From assembly GCA_018269055.1 (NCBI GenBank), contig JAFDVI010000024.1, forward strand, positions 186,001 to 250,000: DNA of 64,000 nt, written 5' to 3'. The position numbers were made by a program, and so were the translations under genes. This DNA is from Acidobacteriota bacterium (lineage in GTDB: Bacteria > Acidobacteriota > Blastocatellia > RBC074). Below the pieces are notes generated by a model that was given only the letters and a program-made list of their open reading frames with translations, searched no databases and had not been told where the DNA came from. Positions 43,853-52,484 of this stretch are shown here, piece by piece (position 1 is the stretch's first letter; each line of letters opens with the position of its first letter).

Positions 43853-44218
43853 ATGCCGACAGGAAAGAGGAAAGAACCAGGCAGCGCCTCGGTTCCGCTG
43901 ATCAACTTTGACGAGATCGCCGCTGAAAGAGAATCGTTCAAGCTGAGCTGGACGGTGCTGGCAAACTTGAGAGATTACGTCGCCTACGTCCGGGAGGTGA
44001 CTGGCCGCGAGACCACGCCTGATGAAGTCGTTGACAAGGGAATGCAACGGCTGTTTGACGCGGACAAAGGCTTCCGGCAATGGCTGCAAAAGAAGAACAG
44101 CGAGAGTCGGAACAAAACAAAACCTGCGAAGATTGAGAAACCCGCGAAGCTTGAAAGGCCGCTCTCTGACGGGAAAGCCGAATCATCTGGCGATGCCTTT
44201 CCCAGATCGCAGCAATGA
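43853..44218 (+). CDS. Small basic protein, resembling the DUF2274 family of integrative elements
   Basis: A 121-residue protein. The central part 'SWTVLANLRDYVAYVREVTG' followed by 'TPDEVVDKGMQRLFDADKGFRQWLQ' resembles DUF2274 (antitoxin- or RHH-like small proteins in Tn4371-type elements): a short strand, two helices and an acidic turn. The C-terminus is Lys-rich and disordered. ATG 43853 is chosen over an ATG at 43772 because GAGGAG lies at the right spacing. It is transcribed away from the mobilisation operon across the candidate oriT. DNA binding is plausible; the family link is tentative. Confidence 0.6.
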   Translation: MPTGKRKEPGSASVPLINFDEIAAERESFKLSWTVLANLRDYVAYVREVTGRETTPDEVVDKGMQRLFDADKGFRQWLQKKNSESRNKTKPAKIEKPAKLERPLSDGKAESSGDAFPRSQQ

Positions 44219-44250
44219 GGCCATCCTGCATCAAAACGATGGTCGTATTT

Positions 44251-44430
44251 TCATTGTGCGAGGTCTTGCAGCGAAGTTCGTTGATTGAGCGTTTCGAGCC
44301 ACGAGATTCTCGCGTCCTCGTCACACGGAATGCAGTATCCGTTGCTCAAAATCGCGTATGGGTCGCCGTCGTAGCTGCCACAGCAAAGGCATTGTTTTTC
44401 GGCGGTGGTTTCATTCAGATTATCCGACAT
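44251..44430 (-). CDS. Small zinc-ribbon-like protein
   Basis: A 59-residue protein with two cysteine knuckles, C-L-C-C-G near residue 14 and C-I-P-C near 33, spaced as in a small zinc ribbon, then an acidic C-terminus. GAGCGAGG precedes ATG 44430, and the gene overlaps the end of the upstream DUF4326 gene by 11 bases, so translation is likely coupled. No function is known for such island-borne zinc ribbons. Confidence 0.6.
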   Translation of the reverse strand: MSDNLNETTAEKQCLCCGSYDGDPYAILSNGYCIPCDEDARISWLETLNQRTSLQDLAQ

Positions 44431-44749
44431 CGCCTCGCTCCTTTTCTTGAGATTGAAGATGGATCCATTCAATTGCGGCTTTGACCACTGCCGCGTGGCA
44501 CTGTTGCGGAAAACACCAGCAAGCGAGAACGAGATCACCGGACTTTGCCAACGTTGCAAGCCGGTGCATCTCGTCAAAAACTGGCCCTGATTCTCGCTGA
44601 AGTTCGTTCCAAAGCCAGCGCCGATAATTCCGAATAACCGCCGAACGATCCCCGTCTCTGCCGATGACGAACGGATTTCCCAACACGCTAGGCCGCCCCA
44701 CGTAGACGCTCTCACCACGCCAGGTCTTTCGATTGACAATGGTAATCAC
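44420..44749 (-). CDS. DUF4326 family protein
   Basis: A 109-residue protein with the DUF4326 pattern: 'VYVGRPSVLGNPFVIGRDGD' near the N-terminus, 'VIRNYRRWLWNELQRESGPV' in the middle and 'LVLACWCFPQQCHAAVVKAA' at the end (C-W-C-x-P-x-x-C-H). The conserved Gly-Asn-Pro and Cys/His residues suggest a nucleotide- or metal-binding enzyme of unknown role, common on phages and mobile elements. The start is taken as GTG 44749 because AAAGGAG lies about 8 bases before it; ATG 44779 would place the ribosome site inside the gene. Confidence 0.75.
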   Translation of the reverse strand: MITIVNRKTWRGESVYVGRPSVLGNPFVIGRDGDRSAVIRNYRRWLWNELQRESGPVFDEMHRLATLAKSGDLVLACWCFPQQCHAAVVKAAIEWIHLQSQEKERGDVG

Positions 44750-44897
44750 AACAAAAACTCCTTTCTGTTTTTTGCCCAACTACCAACCGCCAATACCTGC
44801 AATTTTCGGAGAGCAACTTCGCTATGAAAGAGGGATGCTTCCACTGGCGGCAGAAGCATCCCCGAAACGAAGAATGACGTTCGGTTTGAGGGTCGCG

Positions 44898-45314
44898 TCA
44901 AAATGGAATATCGCTCTCGACTTCATTTCCCGCGCCGGTTTCGATGCTGGCGTCATTCAAGTTCGCCTCGCCTGTGTTGCCGCCATCGCGCTTTGCCGTT
45001 GGCACGAACTCAAAGCTGCTCGCCACGAGAATGGTCGAGGCGCGCTGATTGCCGTCACGATCCACGTATTTCTCGTTCTGCAATCGTCCGTTGAAAGCGA
45101 GCGCGCTGCCTTTCTTCGCATGCTGATTGATGATCTCGGCGTCGCGCCCGAAAATCGTCACCTTGAACCAATCAGCAACCGTTTCGCGCCGGTCGCCGAC
45201 CTTGATGCTGCGATTGTTGGCGATGGAAAGATTGATGACCGGCGTGCCGTTGTTCGTGAACCGCAATTCCGGCTCAACGCCAAGACGCCCCGTAATAACA
45301 GCGAATGCTGACAT
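44898..45314 (-). CDS. ssb: Single-stranded DNA-binding protein
   Basis: A 138-residue OB-fold protein. The start 'AVITGRLGVEPELRFTNNGT', then 'VINLSIANNRS', 'DWFKVTIFGRDAEIINQHAK' and 'FNGRLQNEKYVDRDGNQR' is SSB-typical. The C-terminal tail is acidic and ends DIPF, the tip that binds partner proteins. It is likely the island's own SSB, protecting transferred or replicating single strands. It lies with the RecD-like helicase in a backbone module. Confidence 0.93.
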   Translation of the reverse strand: MSAFAVITGRLGVEPELRFTNNGTPVINLSIANNRSIKVGDRRETVADWFKVTIFGRDAEIINQHAKKGSALAFNGRLQNEKYVDRDGNQRASTILVASSFEFVPTAKRDGGNTGEANLNDASIETGAGNEVESDIPF

Positions 45315-45428
45315 GATGTTGTTCCTTTCTGGTGAAATGTGATTGATAAGTTGGTTGCGAATCGCATGCCTTATCTCCCGCTCAATTCCTTCGGTTGTCT
45401 TGTGAGCGGGATGACTTATTGAAACGAT

Positions 45429-46841
45429 TTACGCCGCCATTGCGCAGGGCTTGGCAGGCTTGCCTTTGATGGCTTCCCATGCTCGCTCCACTTCCTGCGC
45501 CGACAGCGTGTGAACCGGATGCTGCGGTTGATTGTTCCCATACATCGCCCAGCGCAGATACCGCAGCTTGCCATCGCTTGCGGTTTCAATTTCCTTGAGC
45601 AGGTCGGCAGCAGTCTGGGACAGCGGCGCTGATTTCAGTCGCAACCGTTGAAGCTGCGCCGCAGTGTTGAGCGTGGTGAAATGCTTGAGCGGCAAGCCGC
45701 CCGTCTGCCGAGCTTCATACGCCTGCTTCATAATCTCGCCGATCTTCCGGGTATCGGTCGCAGCGCGGACGGCTTTGTGGAACTGGCGATAACTTTTGCA
45801 AGTGCGCAGGGCGATGAGATGAAAGTCGGTCTGGCATTCGGCGAGGATCATTTCCAGGATTTCGCGCGTCAGCTTTTGCCATTCGCGGTTCGCGTGCGAG
45901 TAAAACCTGCCGCCGGTTGCGGTCTTCCCGCTGATCGGAAAGATCACATCAAGCTGCGCATTGATGTCTTCCCAGATGGCTTCAATGGAAACGCCGTTGG
46001 CAAAAGCGCGACGCAACTCAGAAGCGAGGTAGCGGGTGCGCTCCGGCAGGTCTTCCTCAACGAATTCAGGATCAACTTTGCCGCAAGCCGTCGTTCGTTC
46101 ATAGCTCGACATCACGATGATCGCGCCGCCTTCGTCGTATTGATCCATCGCTTCCAGCCTCTCAAAGGCGGCGTCGAGTTCATCAATGCCAGCGTCACTC
46201 GCTTCCAGGTCATTCACCCAATCGGCCAGATCGTCATGAGCGAATGTCGCCGCTTTCCTGCGACCGCGTGTCAGCCGCGTCATCGCTTCGACTTCCTGAT
46301 CAAACAACGACCGTCTTCGCTCTTTTCGCTTGGCGGCGCGTTCGGCAAGAATCGCATTTGAGCTGCGATCATTGGCGTTGTAATTGAAGGTCAGGACTTC
46401 CTCTTCAACCTCGACGACTTCCTGATAGCTGAGTTGACCAAGCTGCATCGCCAACAGCGCCATCTCCTTGAGAACGATGCCGACGCCGCGCTCCACGATC
46501 TCGCGGTAGTAATGCGAAGCAGTGGCCTGGCGGTAACGCGCGTCGCCGCCCTCGCAGATCGCGTTGAGGCAGCGAATGAATTCACTTGCATCCAATTGGT
46601 TGTTCAGTTTTCTGAGCGCGTAGGCAAGCGTGCTGATGCGTGACTCTTCATCCTGCTGACTGGTTGGAGCCGTGTCTCCAGCAACCTTGAAGATCACTTC
46701 GCCCGCCACATCGAAATGCTCGAAGTCGAGGCGCGCAAGCTGCCCCAGACAGGAAATGTGATGGAACAGTCCATCGCGCGGCGACGCTGAATTGTCGGGA
46801 ACGAAGATCGAATGGTTGGAACGTGTATTTACGAATTGCAT
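45429..46841 (-). CDS. Conserved-looking hypothetical protein, element backbone
   Basis: A 470-residue soluble protein that I do not recognise. It begins 'MQFVNTRSNHSIFVPDNSAS', has acidic stretches around 165-180 ('EEEVLTFNYN'), a basic segment 'AKRKERRRSLFDQEVEAMTR', and an acidic 'LEASDAGIDELDAAFERLEA'. The C-terminal half is helical ('LKSAPLSQTAADLLKEIETA'). No Walker, HTH or zinc motif is seen. ATG 46841 is chosen over 46889 because AAAGGAG is 7 bases before it. Between ssb and the RecD-like gene on the same strand, it may be a replication, repair or maintenance accessory. Confidence 0.65.
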   Translation of the reverse strand: MQFVNTRSNHSIFVPDNSASPRDGLFHHISCLGQLARLDFEHFDVAGEVIFKVAGDTAPTSQQDEESRISTLAYALRKLNNQLDASEFIRCLNAICEGGDARYRQATASHYYREIVERGVGIVLKEMALLAMQLGQLSYQEVVEVEEEVLTFNYNANDRSSNAILAERAAKRKERRRSLFDQEVEAMTRLTRGRRKAATFAHDDLADWVNDLEASDAGIDELDAAFERLEAMDQYDEGGAIIVMSSYERTTACGKVDPEFVEEDLPERTRYLASELRRAFANGVSIEAIWEDINAQLDVIFPISGKTATGGRFYSHANREWQKLTREILEMILAECQTDFHLIALRTCKSYRQFHKAVRAATDTRKIGEIMKQAYEARQTGGLPLKHFTTLNTAAQLQRLRLKSAPLSQTAADLLKEIETASDGKLRYLRWAMYGNNQPQHPVHTLSAQEVERAWEAIKGKPAKPCAMAA

Positions 46842-46928
46842 GTTGATTCTCCTTTGTGATGTGAAACCAGTGTGAACAAGCTCCAGCAAAGCCGTGAACC
46901 GGAACCGAAATCACGTCTTTACCAACCA

Positions 46929-48632
46929 CTAATATCTGTGTTCTGTGAGTCGAAGCCGTCGAAGAATCGAGGGAGCTTGGTTAGGAGGCGATGATTTGAC
47001 GACGAGCAGTTGCTTCAACATCGTCTGGCGTTTTCCTGCGGTGGAATTTTCGATGGCCATTGCCAGTGCGCGGCGGGAACTGATCAGCACAACCATCTGC
47101 TGGCCGCGTGTGAGCGCCGTATACAGCAATTCCCGATTGAGCATCGGATACTGGCTTTCGTGGACGGGAATGATGACGAAGGGATACTCGCTGCCCTGGC
47201 TGCGATGAATCGAAATGGCAAAGCCGTGCGTGAGTTGCGGCAGTGATGCGCTCGTGTAAATCACCTCTCGTTCGCCGTATCTGACCGTCACGGTTTCCGC
47301 AGTCGTCGCCTGCACGCTGCCGCACTGGCCGTTAAAGACGCCAAGCTGATAATTGTTCTTCGTATGCAGCACACGGTCGCCGGGAAGAAAAGAAGGATGG
47401 GCGGATTCCACGTTGAATCCTTCACTCAGACGGTGAGCATTCAGCGTTTCCTGAATTTGATCATTGAGAAAAACGGTGCCGAGAATTCCTTTATGCTTTG
47501 GCGTCAGCACCTGAATGCTCTGGTATGGATCGGCGCCGCAACGCGCGGGCAGACTCCGCGTGGCAGCTTTGATCGCCAAGCGTTCGATTTCGGAAGCGGT
47601 TTCGGCCTCAATGAAGTAACAATCGCTTTTGACCATTCCGGGCGCGGGCAAGTCCGGTATGCGCCCTTCTCTGATTTCTTCTGCCGCTGTGATGATCTGA
47701 CTCCCGTTGATCTGCCGGTAGTTCGTTTGCAGCCTGAGGACTGGGACTTGCCCGCTTTCGATGAGGTCGTACAGCACTTGCCCCGGCCCGACTGATGGAA
47801 GTTGGTTCACGTCACCGACAAGAATGAGTCGAGTAGATGAGGAACAGACGTTGACGAGCCGGGCCATCAGAAAAAGGTCAATCATTGAGGCTTCATCAAC
47901 GATCAAGACATCGGCAATCGGAAAGATGTAGTTCCAAAATGAGCGCGGCTTCAGGTAGTCATTCTGCAGCAGCTTGTGGAGCGTATGGACCGAACAGCCG
48001 GTCATCTCTCGCAGCCGTTGTGCGGCGCGGCCTGTCGGCGCCGCAAGCCTCACACCGTAACCAGCCTTCTCAAACACGGAGATCAATGCTTTGACAGTCG
48101 AAGTTTTGCCCGTTCCAGGCGCGCCAGTGAGGATGGAGACAGGAACATTGGCGATGAATCGGACAGCGGCGCGCTGTTCGTCAGAGATATCAATCGCATC
48201 CGGCTTCAACCATTCATTCAATCGCTGAGGATTGATCGCGCGCAGTCGGCTGCCGATGTGTGGGAGCGCCGCCGCAATGGCTTCTTCGGCAATCGCGCAT
48301 TGCGTGAGCGCAACCTGTTCATCCGCGAACTTTACTTGATGACGGCTTTGCAATTGTTGCAGCGCAGCAAGGACCTCGCCCGGTATTGACTTGCTCAACC
48401 CGGCTTCGGTTTCCATGCGGGCGGTCAGCTCTTCCAGGGAAAGGCAGGTATGGCCTTCGCGCAGTGCCTGATTGAGTGCTTGAAGAATGGGATCGGAAAG
48501 ATGTGAATGAGGAAGCTGCTGTAACCGTGCGGGAAGTTTTTCGAGAAGCCTTGTGTGCAGAAAGAGAGCGATTCGGGTAGCCATCACCCACTCGATCAAA
48601 GCGACCACAATCTGCTGGAACCGAACGCGCAT
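46929..48632 (-). CDS. RecD/RecD2-like superfamily 1 DNA helicase
   Basis: A 567-residue SF1B helicase. Walker A is 'VSILTGAPGTGKTSTVKALI' (about 178-197). It is followed by 'RLAAPTGRAAQRLREMTG' (motif Ia), 'VLIVDEASMIDLFLMARL' (Walker B), 'LILVGDVNQLPSVGPGQVLY' (motif III), 'LQTNYRQ' (motif IV) and the C-terminal 'HGFAISIHRSQGSEYPFVII' with 'LLYTALTRGQQMVVLI' (motifs V-VI). It is shorter than the roughly 700-residue RecD2 proteins, with a short N-terminal part. It presumably unwinds DNA 5' to 3'. ATG 48632 has GAAGGG upstream; ATG 48584 is possible. Confidence 0.88.
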   Translation of the reverse strand: MRVRFQQIVVALIEWVMATRIALFLHTRLLEKLPARLQQLPHSHLSDPILQALNQALREGHTCLSLEELTARMETEAGLSKSIPGEVLAALQQLQSRHQVKFADEQVALTQCAIAEEAIAAALPHIGSRLRAINPQRLNEWLKPDAIDISDEQRAAVRFIANVPVSILTGAPGTGKTSTVKALISVFEKAGYGVRLAAPTGRAAQRLREMTGCSVHTLHKLLQNDYLKPRSFWNYIFPIADVLIVDEASMIDLFLMARLVNVCSSSTRLILVGDVNQLPSVGPGQVLYDLIESGQVPVLRLQTNYRQINGSQIITAAEEIREGRIPDLPAPGMVKSDCYFIEAETASEIERLAIKAATRSLPARCGADPYQSIQVLTPKHKGILGTVFLNDQIQETLNAHRLSEGFNVESAHPSFLPGDRVLHTKNNYQLGVFNGQCGSVQATTAETVTVRYGEREVIYTSASLPQLTHGFAISIHRSQGSEYPFVIIPVHESQYPMLNRELLYTALTRGQQMVVLISSRRALAMAIENSTAGKRQTMLKQLLVVKSSPPNQAPSILRRLRLTEHRY

Positions 48633-48719
48633 CCTAATAGCCCTTCACAGAACCAATACTGACAGTTGTATAGCCTGCCAGCCGCATTGATTTTGTCGCT
48701 TCAGGATGCGCGGGTAGCG

Positions 48720-49220
48720 TCAGCGATCACTCACCTGATAAGCCTTCCGTCTGGCGGCTTCGCTCTGCACAAGTTCCCAAATCATCTCCTTCTTTTCAGA
48801 GGGATGATCGAGGTCTCTCAACACGAGAATGTCGCTGCTGGTGGTGTAAAGGATGACGTCGCCGAGCTTGAACAGGCGTTGAACCAGTCCCTGACTGACC
48901 TTGATGGAGCGCACTGCGCCGAGTTGGATACTCTCGTCGTGTTTGACGAGCAATCCCCAGCGGGCGTGCGCGCTGGTTTCGGTGATGGCGTAAACGGCGC
49001 TGATCATTTCCACGTGGATGTAGCCGATGAAGGCAAGGATGCAGATGCCGCCGACCACCCCGATGAGGGGAACGCGAAAATCAATCGCGCTTTCCTCACG
49101 CCAGGCCCAGGCAGCGATCACACCGATGCCGGATAGGCAAATGATTGACAAGGCGACCCCGTAATAAACAATCAAAGCTCTGGCGCGCGGTTTTTCCGAT
49201 AAAACTTCTGACGATTTCAT
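48720..49220 (-). CDS. Membrane protein with bacterial PH-like domain
   Basis: A 166-residue protein with two transmembrane helices (about 16-37 and 52-74). A cytosolic domain of the YdbS/bPH2 type follows: 'EMISAVYAITETSAHARWGL', 'IQLGAVRSIKVSQGLVQRLF' and 'LGDVILYTTSSDILVLRDLD', then 'EKKEMIWELVQ'. This domain binds partners or membranes in unknown ways. It starts just after the acidic gene upstream (stop 49223); GTG 49226 overlapping that stop is an alternative start. The pair looks like one small operon. Confidence 0.75.
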   Translation of the reverse strand: MKSSEVLSEKPRARALIVYYGVALSIICLSGIGVIAAWAWREESAIDFRVPLIGVVGGICILAFIGYIHVEMISAVYAITETSAHARWGLLVKHDESIQLGAVRSIKVSQGLVQRLFKLGDVILYTTSSDILVLRDLDHPSEKKEMIWELVQSEAARRKAYQVSDR

Positions 49221-49222
49221 AT

Positions 49223-49495
49223 TCACAGCCCCGGCCAGCCTGGCGGATCAGGCTGATTACGGCCAACATCATCAGCCCTGGTCATGCTGAACAGTTGGCT
49301 CAGTTCTTCGTCGAATTCACGTTCGAGAACTTCCAATTCCTCACGCTCACGGACGAGAAAAAGTTCGTGGCGAAGATTCGCGGCTTCGTACTCCGCCTCC
49401 GTCAATCGCCCGATCTCGATCTCGTCGAAGTCCGGCTCGAAGTCAAACTCGCTTTCGAGTAGTTGTCGGTTATCTGATCTTGTCTGATCGTCCAT
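49223..49495 (-). CDS. Small acidic coiled-coil protein
   Basis: A 90-residue, very acidic protein with a likely helix or coiled coil at about 25-70 ('EIEIGRLTEAEYEAANLRHE', 'LFLVREREELEVLEREFDEE'). ATG 49495 is taken because GGGAG precedes it; ATG 49522 would add 9 residues. It ends 3 bases before the PH-domain gene start, so the two are co-translated. Function unknown. Confidence 0.6.
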   Translation of the reverse strand: MDDQTRSDNRQLLESEFDFEPDFDEIEIGRLTEAEYEAANLRHELFLVREREELEVLEREFDEELSQLFSMTRADDVGRNQPDPPGWPGL

Positions 49496-49949
49496 ACGGT
49501 CACTCCCATTTCTAATTTCCATTTATTGCGCAACATCAAGGCGCTTTCCAAGTCGGCCTTCTCGTTTTACATCCGAGTGAGGCAAACGGCAATCCACGGT
49601 GCGACGCTAATGAATGACGATTATTAGAGGCTGCATGTTCGGCCTGTCTTTTGCTTGTGGCTATTGGTGAGAGCGTGCTACCTTTTCATTGAAAGCTTCA
49701 TGGAATCAGCCGAAGACCTGCCCCGCGAGCTGAACCCAGACAGGCGACCTCACTCGCCACGTTCTCTTTCCCCCAATGAAAACGATCAAGATTTTTCTGC
49801 GGCATGCGGAACTTGCCGTGAAGGAAATTCTTTCGCCGAATGAAGGCTGCCCCTCACGAATCAGAACCGAACAAAGACTGGCACAACAGCAGAATCGGAA
49901 CCGAATCAAAGTGAGCTGAAGAAACTCACCAGCAGTACGAGTGACTTTC
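49496..49949. other. 454-base gap between divergent operons
   Basis: No supported gene is seen here. The gap separates the minus-strand small operon (49495) from the plus-strand sigma-factor gene (49950) and must hold both promoters. Short readings exist (for example 49655-49843 on +), but none has a ribosome site, family pattern or codon bias that I trust. Confidence 0.6.
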
Positions 49950-51005
49950 ATGCACGATGCGGATTCAGTTTTACGCGCCTTGATTGAGGCGACAAACGAG
50001 TTGGAGGAAAAACGCCTGCGGGATGAACTCCTGCTTGAGCACGCTGCGCCGGTGATCCGGCAAACGCTCCGGCAGCGCCTGCGGCTTCACGGCGGATCCT
50101 CCAACTATCACCCTCTTGACGCTGAAGACCTCTTTAACGATGTAGTGGTGAGGCTGATCGAGAAGCTGCGCGAAATTCGGGCGCATCCTTCGAAGCGCGG
50201 CATTCGCAATTTCAATCTTTATGTAGCGCGCGTCGCCGCGAACGCTTGCAGCGATTATCTGCGAGTCAGAAAACAGGAGCGCCATCGCCTGAAACATAAG
50301 CTCCGCAACCTGCTGGATCGTCACCCGGACTTCAGGGTTTGGAAGGGAGAGAACAACGCGATCCTTTGCGGACTCACTGTATGGGAAAGCCAGGGTTCCG
50401 CGCTCATTCAATCAGTCTCGCCGGAGCAAACCGAAGAGGTTCTTGAAAATCTCCGAACAATGATTTTCACGAGCAAAGCCCCGCAGGATTTGCCGCTTTC
50501 AAAAGTTGCAGTAGAAACGCTCAAACTCATCGGCCAGGCGGCCGAATTGGGTCAATTGGTGCAGATCATTGCCGACTTTCAAGGCGTCAAAGATCGGCTG
50601 CCCGAATCGCTGGATGTCGTCGAGAGTGGCTTGAGCCAGCGCCTCACGGATGCGTCGCCGCAGACTGATTCGTTGATCGAAGGACGGGAAAGTCTTCAGC
50701 AGTATTGGGAAGAGGTGAAAAAGCTTCCCACCGATCAGCGCAATACGATTTGCCTGAGTTTTGAAGACGAGTCCGGAGAGGACTTGTTCAGTCTGTTGGT
50801 GGACGCAGGAATCGTCACAATCCCGGAATTAGCCGCAGTGTTTGGGCTGTCGTCCGAACAATTCGATGAACTTTGGATGCGAGTCCCAATGCTGGATAAC
50901 GCGGAACTGGCCGAACACTTGGGGGCGACGCGGCAACAGGTAAGCCTCTGGCGTTTTCGGGGGCAAAGACGGTTGCGCAAATGGCTGACGGACAGGGGAA
51001 AATAA
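49950..51005 (+). CDS. ECF-like RNA polymerase sigma factor, extended
   Basis: A 351-residue sigma-70-family protein. The region 2-like part at about 35-110 has 'VIRQTLRQRLRLHGGSSNYH', 'LDAEDLFNDVVVRLIEKLRE' and 'NLYVARVAANACSDYLRVRK' (the core-binding and -10 reading helices). A long middle insert follows. The C-terminal end (about 255-351) holds two HTH-like units: 'VTIPELAAVFGLSSEQFDEL' and 'NAELAEHLGATRQQVSLWRF', with 'RGQRRLRKWL'. ECF factors are usually about 180-200 residues, so this is an extended form of a kind found in Acidobacteria. The next gene on the strand is a membrane zinc-finger protein that may be its anti-sigma. ATG 49950 is preferred over GTG 49941. Confidence 0.78.
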   Translation: MHDADSVLRALIEATNELEEKRLRDELLLEHAAPVIRQTLRQRLRLHGGSSNYHPLDAEDLFNDVVVRLIEKLREIRAHPSKRGIRNFNLYVARVAANACSDYLRVRKQERHRLKHKLRNLLDRHPDFRVWKGENNAILCGLTVWESQGSALIQSVSPEQTEEVLENLRTMIFTSKAPQDLPLSKVAVETLKLIGQAAELGQLVQIIADFQGVKDRLPESLDVVESGLSQRLTDASPQTDSLIEGRESLQQYWEEVKKLPTDQRNTICLSFEDESGEDLFSLLVDAGIVTIPELAAVFGLSSEQFDELWMRVPMLDNAELAEHLGATRQQVSLWRFRGQRRLRKWLTDRGK

Positions 51006-51098
51006 AGTTCAGCCCTGATGAAATTGCGGGCATTCTCTGCCGTCTTAATCATTCAGCAGAGTTTTTGTGGGTGCCTTCAGAGAATTTATTGACACAGC

Positions 51099-52481
51099 AT
51101 GTCTATCCATACCACCAGACCAGAAATGGAACGATTTTGCGCCCGCACATTGGAAGTATCGAAGATGGCCGCGATTGGCGAACACCTGGCAAACTGCGCT
51201 GAATGTCATCAGCTTTTCCATGAAATTTTTCAGAAAAGAAGGAACTTCGCCCCCGTCGTCATAGACCTTTCGCCCGAGAAATGGCTCCGGGATGAGCATC
51301 TCGATTATGAATGGCTGACAGCCTATGTGGATGATGCGATGGAGAAAGATGAACGAGAGATGACTGAGATTCACCTCAGGCTGTGCGGGCAATGCCGTGA
51401 GGAAGTGGAAGAATTCATCGCGTGGCGGCAAGAGACCGAGCCTGAACTGAAAGTCAGATATTCAAATGATGACCGAGCCGACTCGCGCGAATGGACTTGG
51501 AGATCGTGGGATTGGCTGAGGGTTATCAGAAAGCCCGCCTATGCGTTCGCAGTGCTGCTCGCAGTTGGCGCCGCCATTACGTTGGCAATACTGTTTCTGA
51601 AATCCGGCCCGAATAATAGAGATGGACAGCAGGCGAATGCTTCTCCATCTCCCTCTGTGCTGGTATCCACCACGCCAATAGCGAACAACAGTCCCACTCC
51701 TGATCTTGTGGTAAAACCAACGCCACAGATCAGGGCTTCGCCGGGCACACAACTGCAGCAGGCTGGCTCGAAGAGCGCGCCCCCAAACACAATTGCTACG
51801 GCGACGAAGCCAACAATCTCGCTGAATGATGTCAATCGCGTGGTTGCGATTGATAAGTTCGGCAGACTGACCGGCCTGGCAAAACTGCCGCCAGAGCTTG
51901 AAAGATCAATGAGGCGGGTTCTTTTGTCGGAAGAAATCGAGCGTCCTGCCGCCTTGACTGATCTGGAAGGAAATAGAGGCGACCTGCGGGGTGAGAGCAA
52001 CCAGTCTTCATTCAAACTGCTTTCTCCGGCTCGCATTGTGGTTTCGGATGATCGTCCGGTCTTCAAATGGGAAAGCATGCGTGGGGCGGAGAGCTACCGC
52101 GTTTACGTCAGCGATTCTCGCAGTCGTAAGGTCGCTGACAGCGGACTCCTTCCTCGAACGGAAACGCAATGGTCGTCATCGTTGCCGCTAAAACGTGGTG
52201 AGGTTTATTCGTGGACAGTCGGCGCAGTGGTCAATGGAGAAGAAATCGTTTCCCCTTCTGCGTCGGAGCCTGAAGTGAAATTCAAGGTGCTGTCGGAGCA
52301 GGAAGTGCGCGAACTGAATCTTCTGAAACAAACTACCAACTCGCATCTCGCACTCGGTGTCTTTTACGCACAGGCCGGAATGGTCACTGAAGCGGAACGT
52401 GAGTTTCAGGAACTGGCCGACAGGAATTCAAACTCACCCATCGTCCGACGGCTTCTCAGTGCCATCCGGTCGTGGCGCTAG
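51099..52481 (+). CDS. Membrane anti-sigma-like zinc-finger protein with fibronectin-like C-terminal part
   Basis: A 460-residue single-pass protein. Two H-x3-C-x2-C clusters, 'HLANCAECHQLF' (about 29-40) and 'HLRLCGQCREEVEEF' (about 91-105), are the signature of ZAS/anti-sigma zinc fingers. A transmembrane helix follows ('YAFAVLLAVGAAITLAILFL', about 147-166), then a Pro/Thr/Ser-rich linker. An extracytoplasmic domain, 'PVFKWESMRGAESYRVYVSD' with 'GEVYSWTVGAVV', is typical of Ig/Fn3-like segments. A short TPR-like end reads 'LALGVFYAQAGMVTEAEREF'. It likely holds the sigma factor encoded just upstream and senses an outside signal. Its stop is 4 bases from the convergent CHAT gene stop. Confidence 0.78.
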   Translation: MSIHTTRPEMERFCARTLEVSKMAAIGEHLANCAECHQLFHEIFQKRRNFAPVVIDLSPEKWLRDEHLDYEWLTAYVDDAMEKDEREMTEIHLRLCGQCREEVEEFIAWRQETEPELKVRYSNDDRADSREWTWRSWDWLRVIRKPAYAFAVLLAVGAAITLAILFLKSGPNNRDGQQANASPSPSVLVSTTPIANNSPTPDLVVKPTPQIRASPGTQLQQAGSKSAPPNTIATATKPTISLNDVNRVVAIDKFGRLTGLAKLPPELERSMRRVLLSEEIERPAALTDLEGNRGDLRGESNQSSFKLLSPARIVVSDDRPVFKWESMRGAESYRVYVSDSRSRKVADSGLLPRTETQWSSSLPLKRGEVYSWTVGAVVNGEEIVSPSASEPEVKFKVLSEQEVRELNLLKQTTNSHLALGVFYAQAGMVTEAEREFQELADRNSNSPIVRRLLSAIRSWR

Positions 52482-52484
52482 CGT

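Noticed and set aside
49655-49843. 62-codon plus-strand frame upstream of the sigma factor
   Set aside because: No ribosome site, no family pattern and odd composition; treated as non-coding.
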